Virus record (IMG/VR): IMGVR_UViG_3300050821_018050
Location: 1-64,000 of that record
Strand: one strand, 5' to 3'
Length of the DNA: 64,000 nucleotides
Source: a virus
Part shown: piece after piece, positions 24,346 through 32,510 of the stretch
Numbering within the stretch: the stretch's first letter is position 1
How the letters are laid out: the number at the start of each line of letters is the position of its first letter
Notes under the pieces: generated by a model
Told to the model about the DNA's origin: nothing
Databases searched by the model: none
The model's input: the letters and a program-made list of their open reading frames with translations, nothing else
Made by a program: the position numbers and the translations under genes

Positions 24346-25419
24346 ATGAAAGTATCAGAACTTAAAAAAATCTTCCCGTATCTTATGCAAGCCCAAGTAC
24401 CAGCGCTATTGATTGGACACCATGGTGTCGGTAAATCATCAGTAGCTCGCCAACTAGCTGAATCGCATGGGATGGAGCTGTTTGATGTGCGCCTTGGCAC
24501 CATGGCAGATGCAGGAGACTTACTTGGTCTTATGCATGAAGGCACCGATGAGCATGGCAATAAATTTTTCCACCATTCGCTTCCAAGCTGGTGGCCTAAA
24601 AAGGGCGAAAAGAAACTGATTTTCATTGACGAGCTTAATCGTGCTCGCCCAGATATGCTTCAAATGGTATTCCAATTGATTTTGGATCGCCGGATTCATA
24701 CCCATGTTCTTCCAGAAGGATGCTACGTCATGTCGGCTATCAATCCAGATACTGATGACTATAAAACGACCAATATCGATGACGCGGCTCTATTGAGTCG
24801 TTTTTGTCAAATCAAATTCCAACCTTCGCAAGAAGAATTCCAAGATTACTTTCGTTCAACCCAACCGGACCCTACTTTTTTTGGTTTCATCGCTGAAAAT
24901 ATGAATGAAGTAGATTCCACCGGTCTCCAAGGCTTTGAACTTAAAGCTAAACCAGATCGCCGTGCGGTAGTACGAGTCAATCAATTGATCCAAGCTGGCT
25001 TACCAGAAGAATTTTGGATTGAAACCATTGGCGGAATGCTCGGTTATGAAATGTCAGTGAAGTATCACACGTACTTTAAAAATAATCGCTTGAAACCGCT
25101 CACTGGTGAGCAAGTACTTGATGAATATAATAAGCATTCTCATGTGATCGCAGAAATGCTTAAAAAAGAACGTCATGATACTATTACCGTATCTGTCGAT
25201 AATGTTCTCGCAGAAGTATTGAAAACCCCGAAGCTGACTAAGAAAGAAAGTTTGAATTTACGTTCATTCTTACTAGATATCCCCCGCGATATCGCCCAAG
25301 GCTTCACCGATCGTTTTGTATCTGATTGTAGCAAAACTAATAAAGATACTATTCGAATGGTTAATGAATATGTTCTCGATGAAGATTTTATCGAGCACTT
25401 TACGAATAAGTTGGCCTAA
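24346..25419 (+). CDS. MoxR-family AAA+ ATPase
   Basis: A P-loop GHHGVGKS (residues 24-31), Walker B LIFIDELNRA (D95, E96) and a sensor-like SAINPDTDDY identify a MoxR-type AAA+ protein of 357 residues. Relatives (RavA, CoxD/CbbQ types) work with a VWA partner, present here at 22641. The pair probably forms one remodelling machine in the infected cell. It has its own promoter, so expression may differ from that of the VWA gene. Confidence 0.88.
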   Translation: MKVSELKKIFPYLMQAQVPALLIGHHGVGKSSVARQLAESHGMELFDVRLGTMADAGDLLGLMHEGTDEHGNKFFHHSLPSWWPKKGEKKLIFIDELNRARPDMLQMVFQLILDRRIHTHVLPEGCYVMSAINPDTDDYKTTNIDDAALLSRFCQIKFQPSQEEFQDYFRSTQPDPTFFGFIAENMNEVDSTGLQGFELKAKPDRRAVVRVNQLIQAGLPEEFWIETIGGMLGYEMSVKYHTYFKNNRLKPLTGEQVLDEYNKHSHVIAEMLKKERHDTITVSVDNVLAEVLKTPKLTKKESLNLRSFLLDIPRDIAQGFTDRFVSDCSKTNKDTIRMVNEYVLDEDFIEHFTNKLA

Positions 25420-25701
25420 ATGACAACTCTCCTCCTTGTTGTCATTTTCATTCTCTCCGATACATTAGCAGGTTATCTAGTGTATCGGAGATTCCAAAAA
25501 CAAAAATCAGCTCTAGCTTTTGCTAGTGAAAGAATTTCTAACTTAGAAGAAGCTGCTGGCCAAGAATATCTAAAAGTCGAAGCCCTAGAAGGCGTGTTCA
25601 AAGTCCTCGAAGCAAACGAGAAAACCTGGATTAAGGTTATGTCTAAGCAAGAGGAACGAATCAAAGGACTAGAAAAACGACTGCGTGTAAAGGGTAAATG
25701 A
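25420..25701 (+). CDS. membrane-anchored coiled-coil protein (93 aa)
   Basis: One N-terminal membrane helix (LLLVVIFILSDTLAGYLVY) followed by a charged coiled-coil-like stretch (ISNLEEAAGQEYLKVEALEG). Starts directly after the AAA stop. The topology recalls spanin or septation-type small phage proteins, but no lysis gene is adjacent. Function unknown. Confidence 0.65.
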   Translation: MTTLLLVVIFILSDTLAGYLVYRRFQKQKSALAFASERISNLEEAAGQEYLKVEALEGVFKVLEANEKTWIKVMSKQEERIKGLEKRLRVKGK

Positions 25702-26219
25702 GTCACACCATTCTTTATACTGACGGAAGCAATAGTTTAAAGACCGGATTCTGTGGCTGGGCCGTAGTGGGTCTAATCAATGGACAAATGGTACGACACT
25801 GCGGCTATTCACGGGGTACCAATCAATTTGCCGAGCTAATGGGTTTTCTTTCGGCTCTCAGGTTGGTACCCCATTCTCAAATGGAAGGTGTAATCTTTAC
25901 CGATTCGATGTATGTTATAAATGGACTCACCACTTTCCGATTAAATTGGGAAAGAAATGGTTATAAAAATGTAAAAGGGCAAGATATTGCTCATAAAGAA
26001 TTTATAATCATCGGCCATAAATTACTTGATGAAAGACCCAATATTAAAGTAAGGTATGTTCCGGGCCATAAAGGTTTTCAGGGTAATGAGTTGGCAGACC
26101 AGCTTGCAAAAAAGGCAAGATATTTTGCAGAAGGTAAAATACAGCAATCAGACGTAGACGGAGAAATGATCAATGGCCTCACGCAAACAATCGAACAAAA
26201 AAATATTGGCTATACTTAG
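25698..26219 (+). CDS. rnhA: ribonuclease HI
   Basis: Cleaves the RNA strand of RNA-DNA hybrids, useful for removing primers in phage replication. Active-site carboxylates are visible as D9 (LYTDGS), E46 (FAELMG), D69 (FTDSMY) and D134 (NELADQ), with H124 in PGHKG. Length is standard plus a C-terminal tail of about 25 residues that overlaps the next gene by 47 nt. Coupled to the upstream gene by a 4-nt overlap. Confidence 0.9.
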   Translation: MSHTILYTDGSNSLKTGFCGWAVVGLINGQMVRHCGYSRGTNQFAELMGFLSALRLVPHSQMEGVIFTDSMYVINGLTTFRLNWERNGYKNVKGQDIAHKEFIIIGHKLLDERPNIKVRYVPGHKGFQGNELADQLAKKARYFAEGKIQQSDVDGEMINGLTQTIEQKNIGYT

Positions 26220-26397
26220 TCAATTGGTTGAAGAAAATCCAGATCTAAGGTTTTCGCAAATATTAATTATTTCAAAAATTTTAGGTGAAAATAGATTTGA
26301 ATTAGGTAAAACTTACTATGAGCTTGATTTTTATCAAGAATCATCGGCATTGCTAGAAAAAATCACGTCTCAAATCAAGAAAGCTGGCACAATTTGA
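26173..26397 (+). CDS. small phage protein (74 aa)
   Basis: A helical protein beginning MASRKQSNKKILAILSQLVE and ending with YQESSALLEKITSQIKKAG. The R-F-S-Q-I-L plus later E-S-x-x-L-L-E pattern is common in short phage proteins of unknown function. Overlaps RNase HI by 47 nt and the next gene by 4 nt. Confidence 0.62.
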   Translation: MASRKQSNKKILAILSQLVEENPDLRFSQILIISKILGENRFELGKTYYELDFYQESSALLEKITSQIKKAGTI

Positions 26398-26591
26398 AAG
26401 TAACCGAAGGAATGGTTGTCAAAGTTAGGAAGCCTTTAAAAAATAAAATTGGTGAAGTTATCGAATCGATCGGAACTATTTATCATATTTTTGGGTCCGA
26501 TGTCCACGTACTACTAAGTAATGGAGATATTTGGTCCGGTACTGTTAGTGAAGTGGCATTGCATGTTGCAATGCCTATTGAACAAGTGTAA
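26394..26591 (+). CDS. small beta-rich protein (65 aa)
   Basis: Starts at TTG 26394, overlapping the previous stop. Alternating hydrophobic strands (GMVVKVRKPL, SIGTIYHIFG, DVHVLLSNGDIW) suggest an SH3-like/KOW-type barrel. Function unknown. Confidence 0.58.
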   Translation: MKVTEGMVVKVRKPLKNKIGEVIESIGTIYHIFGSDVHVLLSNGDIWSGTVSEVALHVAMPIEQV

Positions 26592-26606
26592 GTTAAGTGG
26601 TAGAGT
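26578..26606 (+). promoter_or_regulatory. weak sigma70-like promoter
   Basis: TTGAAC (26578-26583), 17-bp spacer, TAGAGT (26601-26606), leaving a short leader with CAGGAG before ATG 26624. Confidence 0.4.
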
Positions 26607-26623
26607 AATAAACAGGAGATACA

Positions 26624-27007
26624 ATGGCATTAGGAAAAAAGAAAACTAAAGAATTAAAACAAGCACTTCAGAAGAAATTGGATCGTCTTGGAGTTAAATC
26701 AGAAACAACCGCGAAAGTAATTGGGAAGCGCCCCGCTCTTACTATGCAAGAGGGTAAGGTTGTGGAAACGATGTTCCCCGTAGTGCAATTACAAAATATG
26801 CAACGTAGGATGATCAAACAATTGATCGCTGGTGGAGAAAATGTAGTTAGACAATTTATCGCTATGTCAGACGAGTCACTTCGCGGCACGCTAAATATGC
26901 CAGCGGTACCGGTAAATAATGAGCAAGCGCACGCTGAAGCGTTAGAACGGTACGAAGAAACACATATCGAGGCATCCAATGAAACGTCCGATCTGGTGGC
27001 TTTATAG
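26624..27007 (+). CDS. hypothetical protein (127 aa)
   Basis: A basic N-terminus (KKKTKELKQALQKKLDRLG), a middle segment LQNMQRRMIKQLIAGGENVV, and an acidic C-terminus. Good AGGAG ribosome-binding site. It resembles a small nucleic-acid-associated protein only by charge. The end overlaps the next tiny gene by 29 nt. Confidence 0.62.
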   Translation: MALGKKKTKELKQALQKKLDRLGVKSETTAKVIGKRPALTMQEGKVVETMFPVVQLQNMQRRMIKQLIAGGENVVRQFIAMSDESLRGTLNMPAVPVNNEQAHAEALERYEETHIEASNETSDLVAL

Positions 27008-27134
27008 AGGTATTGGGGTTGCTGCAATTGTGCTATGTTTAAAGCTATATAATGAAACAAATGTATGTAATTATTGGCTTTTATTCATATCTGCTGGTAA
27101 TTTTTTACTATCGGCAGACCCTTTTAGCCCCTAA
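26979..27134 (+). CDS. tiny membrane protein (51 aa)
   Basis: The frame from ATG 26979 to TAA 27134 encodes MKRPIWWLYRGIGVAAIVLC and a second hydrophobic segment (YWLLFISAGNFLLSA), a two-helix hairpin. The stop codon lies inside the following CCTAATATT motif. It closes the non-virion block. Function unknown; a short regulatory or lysis-inhibition membrane protein is possible. Confidence 0.5.
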   Translation: MKRPIWWLYRGIGVAAIVLCLKLYNETNVCNYWLLFISAGNFLLSADPFSP

Positions 27135-27138
27135 TATT
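27130..27138 (+). promoter_or_regulatory. late-type promoter motif CCTAATATT
   Basis: Exact core 16 nt before ATG 27155. It restarts the late structural series after the sigma70-driven block. Confidence 0.65.
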
Positions 27139-27154
27139 TACTGTAGAGGGTATT

Positions 27155-27442
27155 ATGGAAAATGCAAGATTTGAATTTTCTGTTCGAATAGAAGAAGCAG
27201 TTTCTTCAGACCTACCCTTGCCGATTTTTGACTCAGAAAAAAGTTTGATCGGAGCGTTTACGGTGTATCATGAGACCTTGTTAAAAGGGTTCATTGCTGC
27301 TCATGGATGGCCAGATTCACTTTTTGCAGAAGAAGGATTATGGTTTACTTTGGGTAAAGATAAGGACCACGCTACCGTGACCTCTCAAAAAACTTCTGAT
27401 AAGTCATCTCGAATTAACAGCATCGAACGAGGTATTTTATGA
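27155..27442 (+). CDS. hypothetical protein upstream of the ClpP-like gene (95 aa)
   Basis: A small soluble-looking protein, MENARFEFSVRIEEAVSSDL, with AAHGWPDSLFAEEGLWFTLG in the middle. It overlaps the ClpP-like gene by 4 nt, so the two are co-translated. It could be a partner or substrate; no family recognised. Confidence 0.6.
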   Translation: MENARFEFSVRIEEAVSSDLPLPIFDSEKSLIGAFTVYHETLLKGFIAAHGWPDSLFAEEGLWFTLGKDKDHATVTSQKTSDKSSRINSIERGIL

Positions 27443-28107
27443 ACGGACCAGATTTAAGTGCAAAACCGAGATTCCCAGGTCTTATGGATTCCCTGGATGA
27501 GGGTAGCAATTATATTTGGGTTAATGAGTTCGATGATCAATCTTTACAATTATTTTATGCCAGCTTTACTCGCCTAGAGGGCGATCCAAGTGTACAAATT
27601 ATCCCAATATTTATTGCTAGTTACGGTGGGGATACCACGGTGTTGGCTGCTATGAGAGATCTGATCAAGTCGTGCCCTAAACCGGTAGCCACAATCGCCA
27701 TGGGGAAAGCAATGTCCTGCGGGACCGGGTTACTCGCCGCTGGAACCAAAGGTTATCGATTTAGTTCACCAGGATCTTCAGTAATGATCCATCAAGTTTC
27801 AAGCGGAACTGGTGGAAAAGCATCAGACATTGTTTCGGACGCTGCTTCGGTTCAACTGACTAATAATATCATGTTTAAGAATTTAGCAAGCGACATCGGC
27901 TGTACGGCTACAGAGCTTCATTCAGAGATCCAAAAGAGAAATAATGCGGATTGGTACCTAACTCCTGCCGAATGCATTAAATGGGGCATTATCGACCATA
28001 TAGGTACTCCCAGGGTACATTCTCAGTCCCCAGCTACTGGCTTAATACTTACCCAAGGTCGCCCCACGAGCCGCCCTAAAAAGCCAAAATCTAAATCTAA
28101 AAAGTAA
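27439..28107 (+). CDS. ClpP-like serine protease
   Basis: A ClpP/S14-type fold with an apparently intact triad: S93 in GKAMSCGTG, H118 in SVMIHQ and D171 in NNADWYLTPAEC. The oxyanion-type SYGGD is also present (residues 61-65). The 222-residue length fits ClpP, plus a very basic Pro/Lys tail (RPKKPKSKSKK). Many phages use a ClpP-like enzyme as prohead protease, but this phage seems to have another one at 7736. So this enzyme may process tail or neck proteins or act on host proteins. Confidence 0.85.
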   Translation: MNGPDLSAKPRFPGLMDSLDEGSNYIWVNEFDDQSLQLFYASFTRLEGDPSVQIIPIFIASYGGDTTVLAAMRDLIKSCPKPVATIAMGKAMSCGTGLLAAGTKGYRFSSPGSSVMIHQVSSGTGGKASDIVSDAASVQLTNNIMFKNLASDIGCTATELHSEIQKRNNADWYLTPAECIKWGIIDHIGTPRVHSQSPATGLILTQGRPTSRPKKPKSKSKK

Positions 28108-28114
28108 TTGATTT

Positions 28115-28123
28115 CCTAATATT
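28115..28123 (+). promoter_or_regulatory. late-type promoter motif, ATG at +1
   Basis: CCTAATATT with TAATAT at 28117-28122, followed by exactly 6 nt and ATG 28129. This is the clearest case where the late core shows the same leaderless geometry as the sigma70 promoters. Confidence 0.65.
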
Positions 28124-28128
28124 TAGGT

Positions 28129-28629
28129 ATGCAGTACGGTTTTTTACTTTTAAATAATTACATAGATAAGAACAATTTTGATCAAACCGATACCCTTACT
28201 TTACAGTTGGGTAATCCCACCACCATATATTTTCGATTAGTTACCTTGCGGGCTCCAGCCCAAGTTAATACGGTTGGCAGATATGGCGATTCTACTTCTA
28301 CCCCCTTTGATCTTTACGCTGATACGCTAAGGTTTTTGCCACTTCTCGGTACGATCGCTTATGTATCTTTTAGTTCTATAGATAACTTCAATTCCGCTGG
28401 ATCGCCATGCGAAAGACCGGGTAGTTACGGTATGACTAACGTCCCAGCCACTCAGGTAATACCATCAGATGATGCTAGTATATTTTCTATCGCGATCCCC
28501 GCAGGTTTTCAGTTCGCTCCTAATACCATGTCGGTAAATTTTAATGATGGGACTAATGTTTATCAAACCCAAGCATTAAGCGACATTTCTCAGATGGATA
28601 CTAGTTCAACAGATCGTTTTTTCTGTTAA
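28129..28629 (+). CDS. virion-associated protein candidate (166 aa)
   Basis: A beta-rich, Asn/Thr/Ser-rich sequence (LTLQLGNPTTIYFRLVTL), compatible with a small structural or neck protein. Predicted leaderless. The downstream genes are neck and connector candidates, which supports a virion role. No family recognised. Confidence 0.62.
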   Translation: MQYGFLLLNNYIDKNNFDQTDTLTLQLGNPTTIYFRLVTLRAPAQVNTVGRYGDSTSTPFDLYADTLRFLPLLGTIAYVSFSSIDNFNSAGSPCERPGSYGMTNVPATQVIPSDDASIFSIAIPAGFQFAPNTMSVNFNDGTNVYQTQALSDISQMDTSSTDRFFC

Positions 28630-28638
28630 GGGGATAAA

Positions 28639-29520
28639 ATGGCAGATTTAAGAAAAGCTAAAAAGCCAATTCACGCCACATATCCAGTTGACGCAGTTAA
28701 TTCAGCTGAAAACTTTGAGGTAATGGAGAATCTTATCACAGGTCGTCAAATGAAAGAACGGTTTCTATTTGGCGTACCTACGATTGCTCCATTGACTGGC
28801 GAAAAACTTACCGATGCTATGCTTAAAGATTTTATCAAACGCGCTATAAACCTAGTTGAAGCCGAATCTAAGATCGATTTACAGCCCCGCATTAAACGTA
28901 CTCGTCAGCCTTTTCATGCAAAAGACTACATGAGCTATATTCACCTAGAAATTCCACATAAACCTATCCGAAAAGTAATAAGTTTAACCATATCAGCATC
29001 AAATTATGAGGATACCCCAGACGAACATTCTGATTTCCCAAATGGGTTGAAATTATATACGTATCCGTTAGAATGGCTAGATATGGCAAACGCTCAGCGT
29101 GGCATTTTAAATATCAATCCGTTCAGTCCAGCTTTTACTCCGGGACCTGGCGCAGGCGAAGTTTTTACTACTGCCGGAACAGTCCCAATCAATTCCTTTC
29201 TTGGTCAATTAGGCTTCATCCCAGGTTTTTGGAATATTGAAGTTTTGACCGGAGTTGCTTGTGAAAAAACCGGCAAAATCCCAGTTGTATTTAATGAATT
29301 GATTGGTATGAAGGCCGCCATACTTGCTTTAGATAATTTGATTCCATTATTTCGTGTAGCTTCACAAAGTTTGGGTATTGACGGATTAAGTCAATCGGTT
29401 ACAGATAATTTATTTAATTTGCTAGCTAACAAGCGCAAACAACTTGCAGAAGATTATACAAGTTTACTAAAAGTTATGAAAACCCAATTCAATCAAAGTT
29501 TTTTCATGACCTCAATGTAA
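28639..29520 (+). CDS. head-tail connector/neck protein candidate (293 aa)
   Basis: The sequence starts with a helical region (DLRKAKKPIHATYPVDAVN) and includes DFIKRAINLVEAESKIDLQPR, similar in style to adaptor proteins that bind the portal (gp6/gp15-like helical adaptors). It is placed in a run of structural genes. AGGGGA ribosome-binding site. The neck assignment is by context only. Confidence 0.6.
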   Translation: MADLRKAKKPIHATYPVDAVNSAENFEVMENLITGRQMKERFLFGVPTIAPLTGEKLTDAMLKDFIKRAINLVEAESKIDLQPRIKRTRQPFHAKDYMSYIHLEIPHKPIRKVISLTISASNYEDTPDEHSDFPNGLKLYTYPLEWLDMANAQRGILNINPFSPAFTPGPGAGEVFTTAGTVPINSFLGQLGFIPGFWNIEVLTGVACEKTGKIPVVFNELIGMKAAILALDNLIPLFRVASQSLGIDGLSQSVTDNLFNLLANKRKQLAEDYTSLLKVMKTQFNQSFFMTSM

Positions 29521-29530
29521 GGATGGCTCC

Positions 29531-30700
29531 TTGGTTACGGAATGGATCAAAAATCGCAAACAAAGTCTTGATCAGCTTGTGCTTCATAAAAGCATATCAG
29601 ATTACTTTGCTATGCTACCAGAATCTAGTCAATCGGCATTGATGTCAGAGCTAGAAAATCAAATATCTCCAATACTTAAGACATATGCACATAAAATAGG
29701 AGCAAAGCCTGTTGATTACGTTCTTTCTTTGAGATATAATGATCAAATGAAGAAACAAACAAAAACTCTTGCTAAGTCGGAATCTTTATTTCGAATTGTA
29801 GAATTAGATGCAAAAAATGCTTGGGATGGAATAACAAATTTAATCGTTAAAATGGCCCAAAGATCAAATAATGAAGATCTCATTAAGTCACTTCGTAACG
29901 CGGCGATTGGGCTAGGGTTACTAGGCGCGTTAGGTTCCGTCCCAGAAACGCAATCCGCTCAGACAGACATTATCCCTCATGCATTTCATTCAAAATTTAA
30001 AGCACCAGATTTTGGTTCACAAAAAGAAGATAATTTTTTACATAATGTAATGCAACTTGAATCTAGTGGTGGAAAAAATACTAATCATGCTACTATTGAT
30101 TATGGAAAATATAAAGGCCAAACTGCGATGGGGCGTTGGGGACTGCTACCAACTACTATTCGAGAAATGGCTCGCAAGAAAACCATGGCCGCTAATCCTG
30201 ATGTTACTAAAGTCAATAGCATGAACGATAGTCAATTAAAAGATTATATTACGCATAATCCAGATATTGAAACCCATATTGCAAGATCTTTAGCTAGGCA
30301 TGTTCTTGGCAGATTTAAAACTCCGCAAAAAGCAGCATATGCATGGAAATATGGCCACAATCTTTCTCCGGCTAGCATCGGTCCCCAGCAAATACAAAAT
30401 AAATATGTACAAGATTTTAATCAACTTAATAGCGGCAAATCTATTCGCGGATTAATTCCGGGATCTCCATCACATTCCATTGCTATGGGCAAATCAGAAG
30501 AATATTTCCCATTACGCCTAGAAAAATGGCTTAAAAAACGACATACTGATCAGCAAAATAGTATCACTAGAACTATGGAGCATATTGGTGACCGTGCCGA
30601 AAAAGTTAAACCTCCAAAAAATGAGGATCCCGCTCAAGGACTAGATTTAAAAGATCCTTTGGATCGTATTAAGTTGGCAGTACGGAAAGTTAACGAATGA
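29531..30700 (+). CDS. virion transglycosylase-like protein (389 aa)
   Basis: A lysozyme-like domain spans about residues 165-300: VMQLESSGGKNTN supplies the candidate catalytic Glu, followed by GQTAMGRWGLLPTTIREMA and AAYAWKYGHN, as in SLT-type lytic transglycosylases. The N-terminal 160 residues are helical and include LAKSESLF; MGKSEEYFPL follows the enzyme domain. Flanking KSE motifs suggest that the enzyme domain could be released by the prohead protease and injected to open peptidoglycan. Starts at TTG 29531 behind AAGGA. Confidence 0.72.
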   Translation: MVTEWIKNRKQSLDQLVLHKSISDYFAMLPESSQSALMSELENQISPILKTYAHKIGAKPVDYVLSLRYNDQMKKQTKTLAKSESLFRIVELDAKNAWDGITNLIVKMAQRSNNEDLIKSLRNAAIGLGLLGALGSVPETQSAQTDIIPHAFHSKFKAPDFGSQKEDNFLHNVMQLESSGGKNTNHATIDYGKYKGQTAMGRWGLLPTTIREMARKKTMAANPDVTKVNSMNDSQLKDYITHNPDIETHIARSLARHVLGRFKTPQKAAYAWKYGHNLSPASIGPQQIQNKYVQDFNQLNSGKSIRGLIPGSPSHSIAMGKSEEYFPLRLEKWLKKRHTDQQNSITRTMEHIGDRAEKVKPPKNEDPAQGLDLKDPLDRIKLAVRKVNE

Positions 30701-31209
30701 AAATAACAGATGATCAAATCGCAGAAAGAAAACTTGCAGGCGTCTCAGCTACCGGGCCGGTCGTATATGTTCTTACTCGCGGCGGTCTTCATTCAATGTT
30801 TAGCAAAAACCAAAATGGTGATATAGTGTCACTTTCGGCTGCTCCCCACAGAGGTATTGCTACGTTTTTCGCCGAACAGAAAGACCCTACGATTAAATGG
30901 CGCGATGAATTTATTGCAAAAAGTGAAAACGATATAACAGATCTTAATAAAAATGAAAATGATAATTACGAAAAATATCGCAGCATGATCTGGTCTCAGG
31001 AACAAAATTTAATTAAAACAGAAGCTTCCGATATTTATTTCGTTTATAATACGCAAACTAATGATATATGGGTATCGGATAAAAATGAACTTAAGTCGGA
31101 GATGAAAGAGTCGCAAGATGTATCTTATTGGGTAGTAAGGCCAATAGACATGACCGCTCCAGCTCGTATGGCAAATCTTTGTGAGGAGCTTCAAAATGGC
31201 GAGGCCTAA
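30697..31209 (+). CDS. hypothetical protein (170 aa)
   Basis: A mixed alpha/beta protein with LAGVSATGPVVYVLTRGGLH and a C-terminal WVVRPIDMTAPARMA. IAKSENDI is a KSE copy. Overlaps both neighbours by 4 and 14 nt. Probably virion-associated from context; function unknown. Confidence 0.62.
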   Translation: MKITDDQIAERKLAGVSATGPVVYVLTRGGLHSMFSKNQNGDIVSLSAAPHRGIATFFAEQKDPTIKWRDEFIAKSENDITDLNKNENDNYEKYRSMIWSQEQNLIKTEASDIYFVYNTQTNDIWVSDKNELKSEMKESQDVSYWVVRPIDMTAPARMANLCEELQNGEA

Positions 31210-32086
31210 ACAAAATCTTGGTCCTCGTGGCCGAGTAGCTAAACCAGTTGCTGGAAATCAACTAATTAATAACTTAATAGATTATCAAGTTTCTTTTGAT
31301 AAAGAATCGTTTGATGCACTAATTCGTTCTCAGGGTGTGACTATGACCCACTATCGTGCAATTCCAGATCCAAGAGGAATGGGCTCTCGCGGGGATAACC
31401 ATGCTGTAGGTGCGACCAGAGATGCGATCGACGGTTATATTTATAAACAAGCAGGAGAGTTCACCTCATTTTTTAGCTCAAACGCGAATTCATTTGAACA
31501 AGCTGAACTTGGTAGAATGGCAAGCGCTTCGGCTTATATCACTTTCCCAGATACTTACGATAATAAGCCTGACTGTCCTGTTCTAATAAATACTCGCGAT
31601 AGACTTTATTTGAAAGACATTGAAATAAGAGTAGTGACTAGCCAATTCGTGGAAGCTTCCCCTACATCTATTGATAAACTTCAATTTCCTGCAACTTGTG
31701 TCGAACATCTCATAGATGCTAAAGGTGTAGAATATCATGAAAACATAGATTTTATCATTACTACAGAAGGTCACATCAAATGGACAGGTCAAAAACAGCC
31801 AGGATTTGATGTGGATATTGGGAAAGGTCGGGTTTTCGCAATCCGTTACAGATATACGCCATTTTTTGTTGTAAGCAAATTACTTCATGAAATTCGCGTT
31901 TCTCAAGTAACAAATCCCCGTACTGGTAATCGTTCGGTAGAGCGCATGCCATATCAAGCTCAAGTTCTTAGAGAATACGTTTTCAGGAATAAAGCTAATA
32001 AAGATGAAGAAGATCAAACATCTGAAGATCCTCGTTATACAGACATGCCGAAGGCATCTGGAAGACTTGGGCCAGCAGATCAGTAA
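31196..32086 (+). CDS. virion structural protein candidate (296 aa)
   Basis: I use ATG 31196 (MARPKQNLGPRGRVAKPVAG) and not an upstream in-frame codon at 31181, because its position overlaps the previous gene in the usual way. A basic N-terminus, then a long beta-rich body with DRLYLKDIEIRVVTSQFVEA and FAIRYRYTPFFVVSKLLHEIR. Placed between transglycosylase and neck genes. No family recognised. Confidence 0.65.
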   Translation: MARPKQNLGPRGRVAKPVAGNQLINNLIDYQVSFDKESFDALIRSQGVTMTHYRAIPDPRGMGSRGDNHAVGATRDAIDGYIYKQAGEFTSFFSSNANSFEQAELGRMASASAYITFPDTYDNKPDCPVLINTRDRLYLKDIEIRVVTSQFVEASPTSIDKLQFPATCVEHLIDAKGVEYHENIDFIITTEGHIKWTGQKQPGFDVDIGKGRVFAIRYRYTPFFVVSKLLHEIRVSQVTNPRTGNRSVERMPYQAQVLREYVFRNKANKDEEDQTSEDPRYTDMPKASGRLGPADQ

Positions 32087-32087
32087 A

Positions 32088-32096
32088 CCTAATATT
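32088..32096 (+). promoter_or_regulatory. late-type promoter motif CCTAATATT
   Basis: Exact core 2 nt after the upstream stop codon and 18 nt before ATG 32115, with ATAAGGAA as ribosome-binding sequence. Confidence 0.65.
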
Positions 32097-32114
32097 TGAT
32101 ATAAGGAATTGAAC

Positions 32115-32498
32115 ATGCAGAACAAAAGACTTTATAATACTCCAAAAAGACCATCAATGGCAGTGCAAGGCGGGATCGCCGGTTATGCGGGTCGATTACA
32201 GCCACTAAATACACCTAATGCGGATTTATCGACAGCGGTTAGTGTGGGACAGAGCATGGTAATAGCTCTTTATAATTCAGCCACTACCACTCAGTTTTAT
32301 AATACGGGCATAGACAACACTGTTCTAGCTACTAATTTTACAAATGCAATGCCTATTCCACCATTGAGCTATTTGTACATAAATACATGTTCTGATTCTT
32401 ATATTATTACCACTGCTGGTGTTTATGGTTTCTGGTCATATGATGAAGTTCAATATACCAACAATAATGATCAACCAAACCAATCTTTAAACGTATAG
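32115..32498 (+). CDS. small virion protein candidate (127 aa)
   Basis: Start ATG 32115 is chosen over TTG 32109 because AAGGA is then correctly spaced. Polar, Thr/Asn-rich, beta-type sequence (STAVSVGQSMVIALYNSATT; SYLYINTCSDSYIITTAGVY), compatible with a decoration or fibre-type fold. Function unknown. Confidence 0.62.
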   Translation: MQNKRLYNTPKRPSMAVQGGIAGYAGRLQPLNTPNADLSTAVSVGQSMVIALYNSATTTQFYNTGIDNTVLATNFTNAMPIPPLSYLYINTCSDSYIITTAGVYGFWSYDEVQYTNNNDQPNQSLNV

Positions 32499-32510
32499 GA
32501 TCATTACATC

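Noticed and set aside
26668-27060. 130-codon minus-strand frame opposite the 127-aa gene
   Set aside because: Cys/Ser-rich shadow without start signals; the plus-strand frame has AGGAG and coherent charge pattern.
16533-27134. CRISPR array or other regularly spaced repeats in the accessory regions
   Set aside because: No regularly spaced direct repeats with unique spacers were seen on either strand; the repeats found are promoters, fibre modules and protein repeats.
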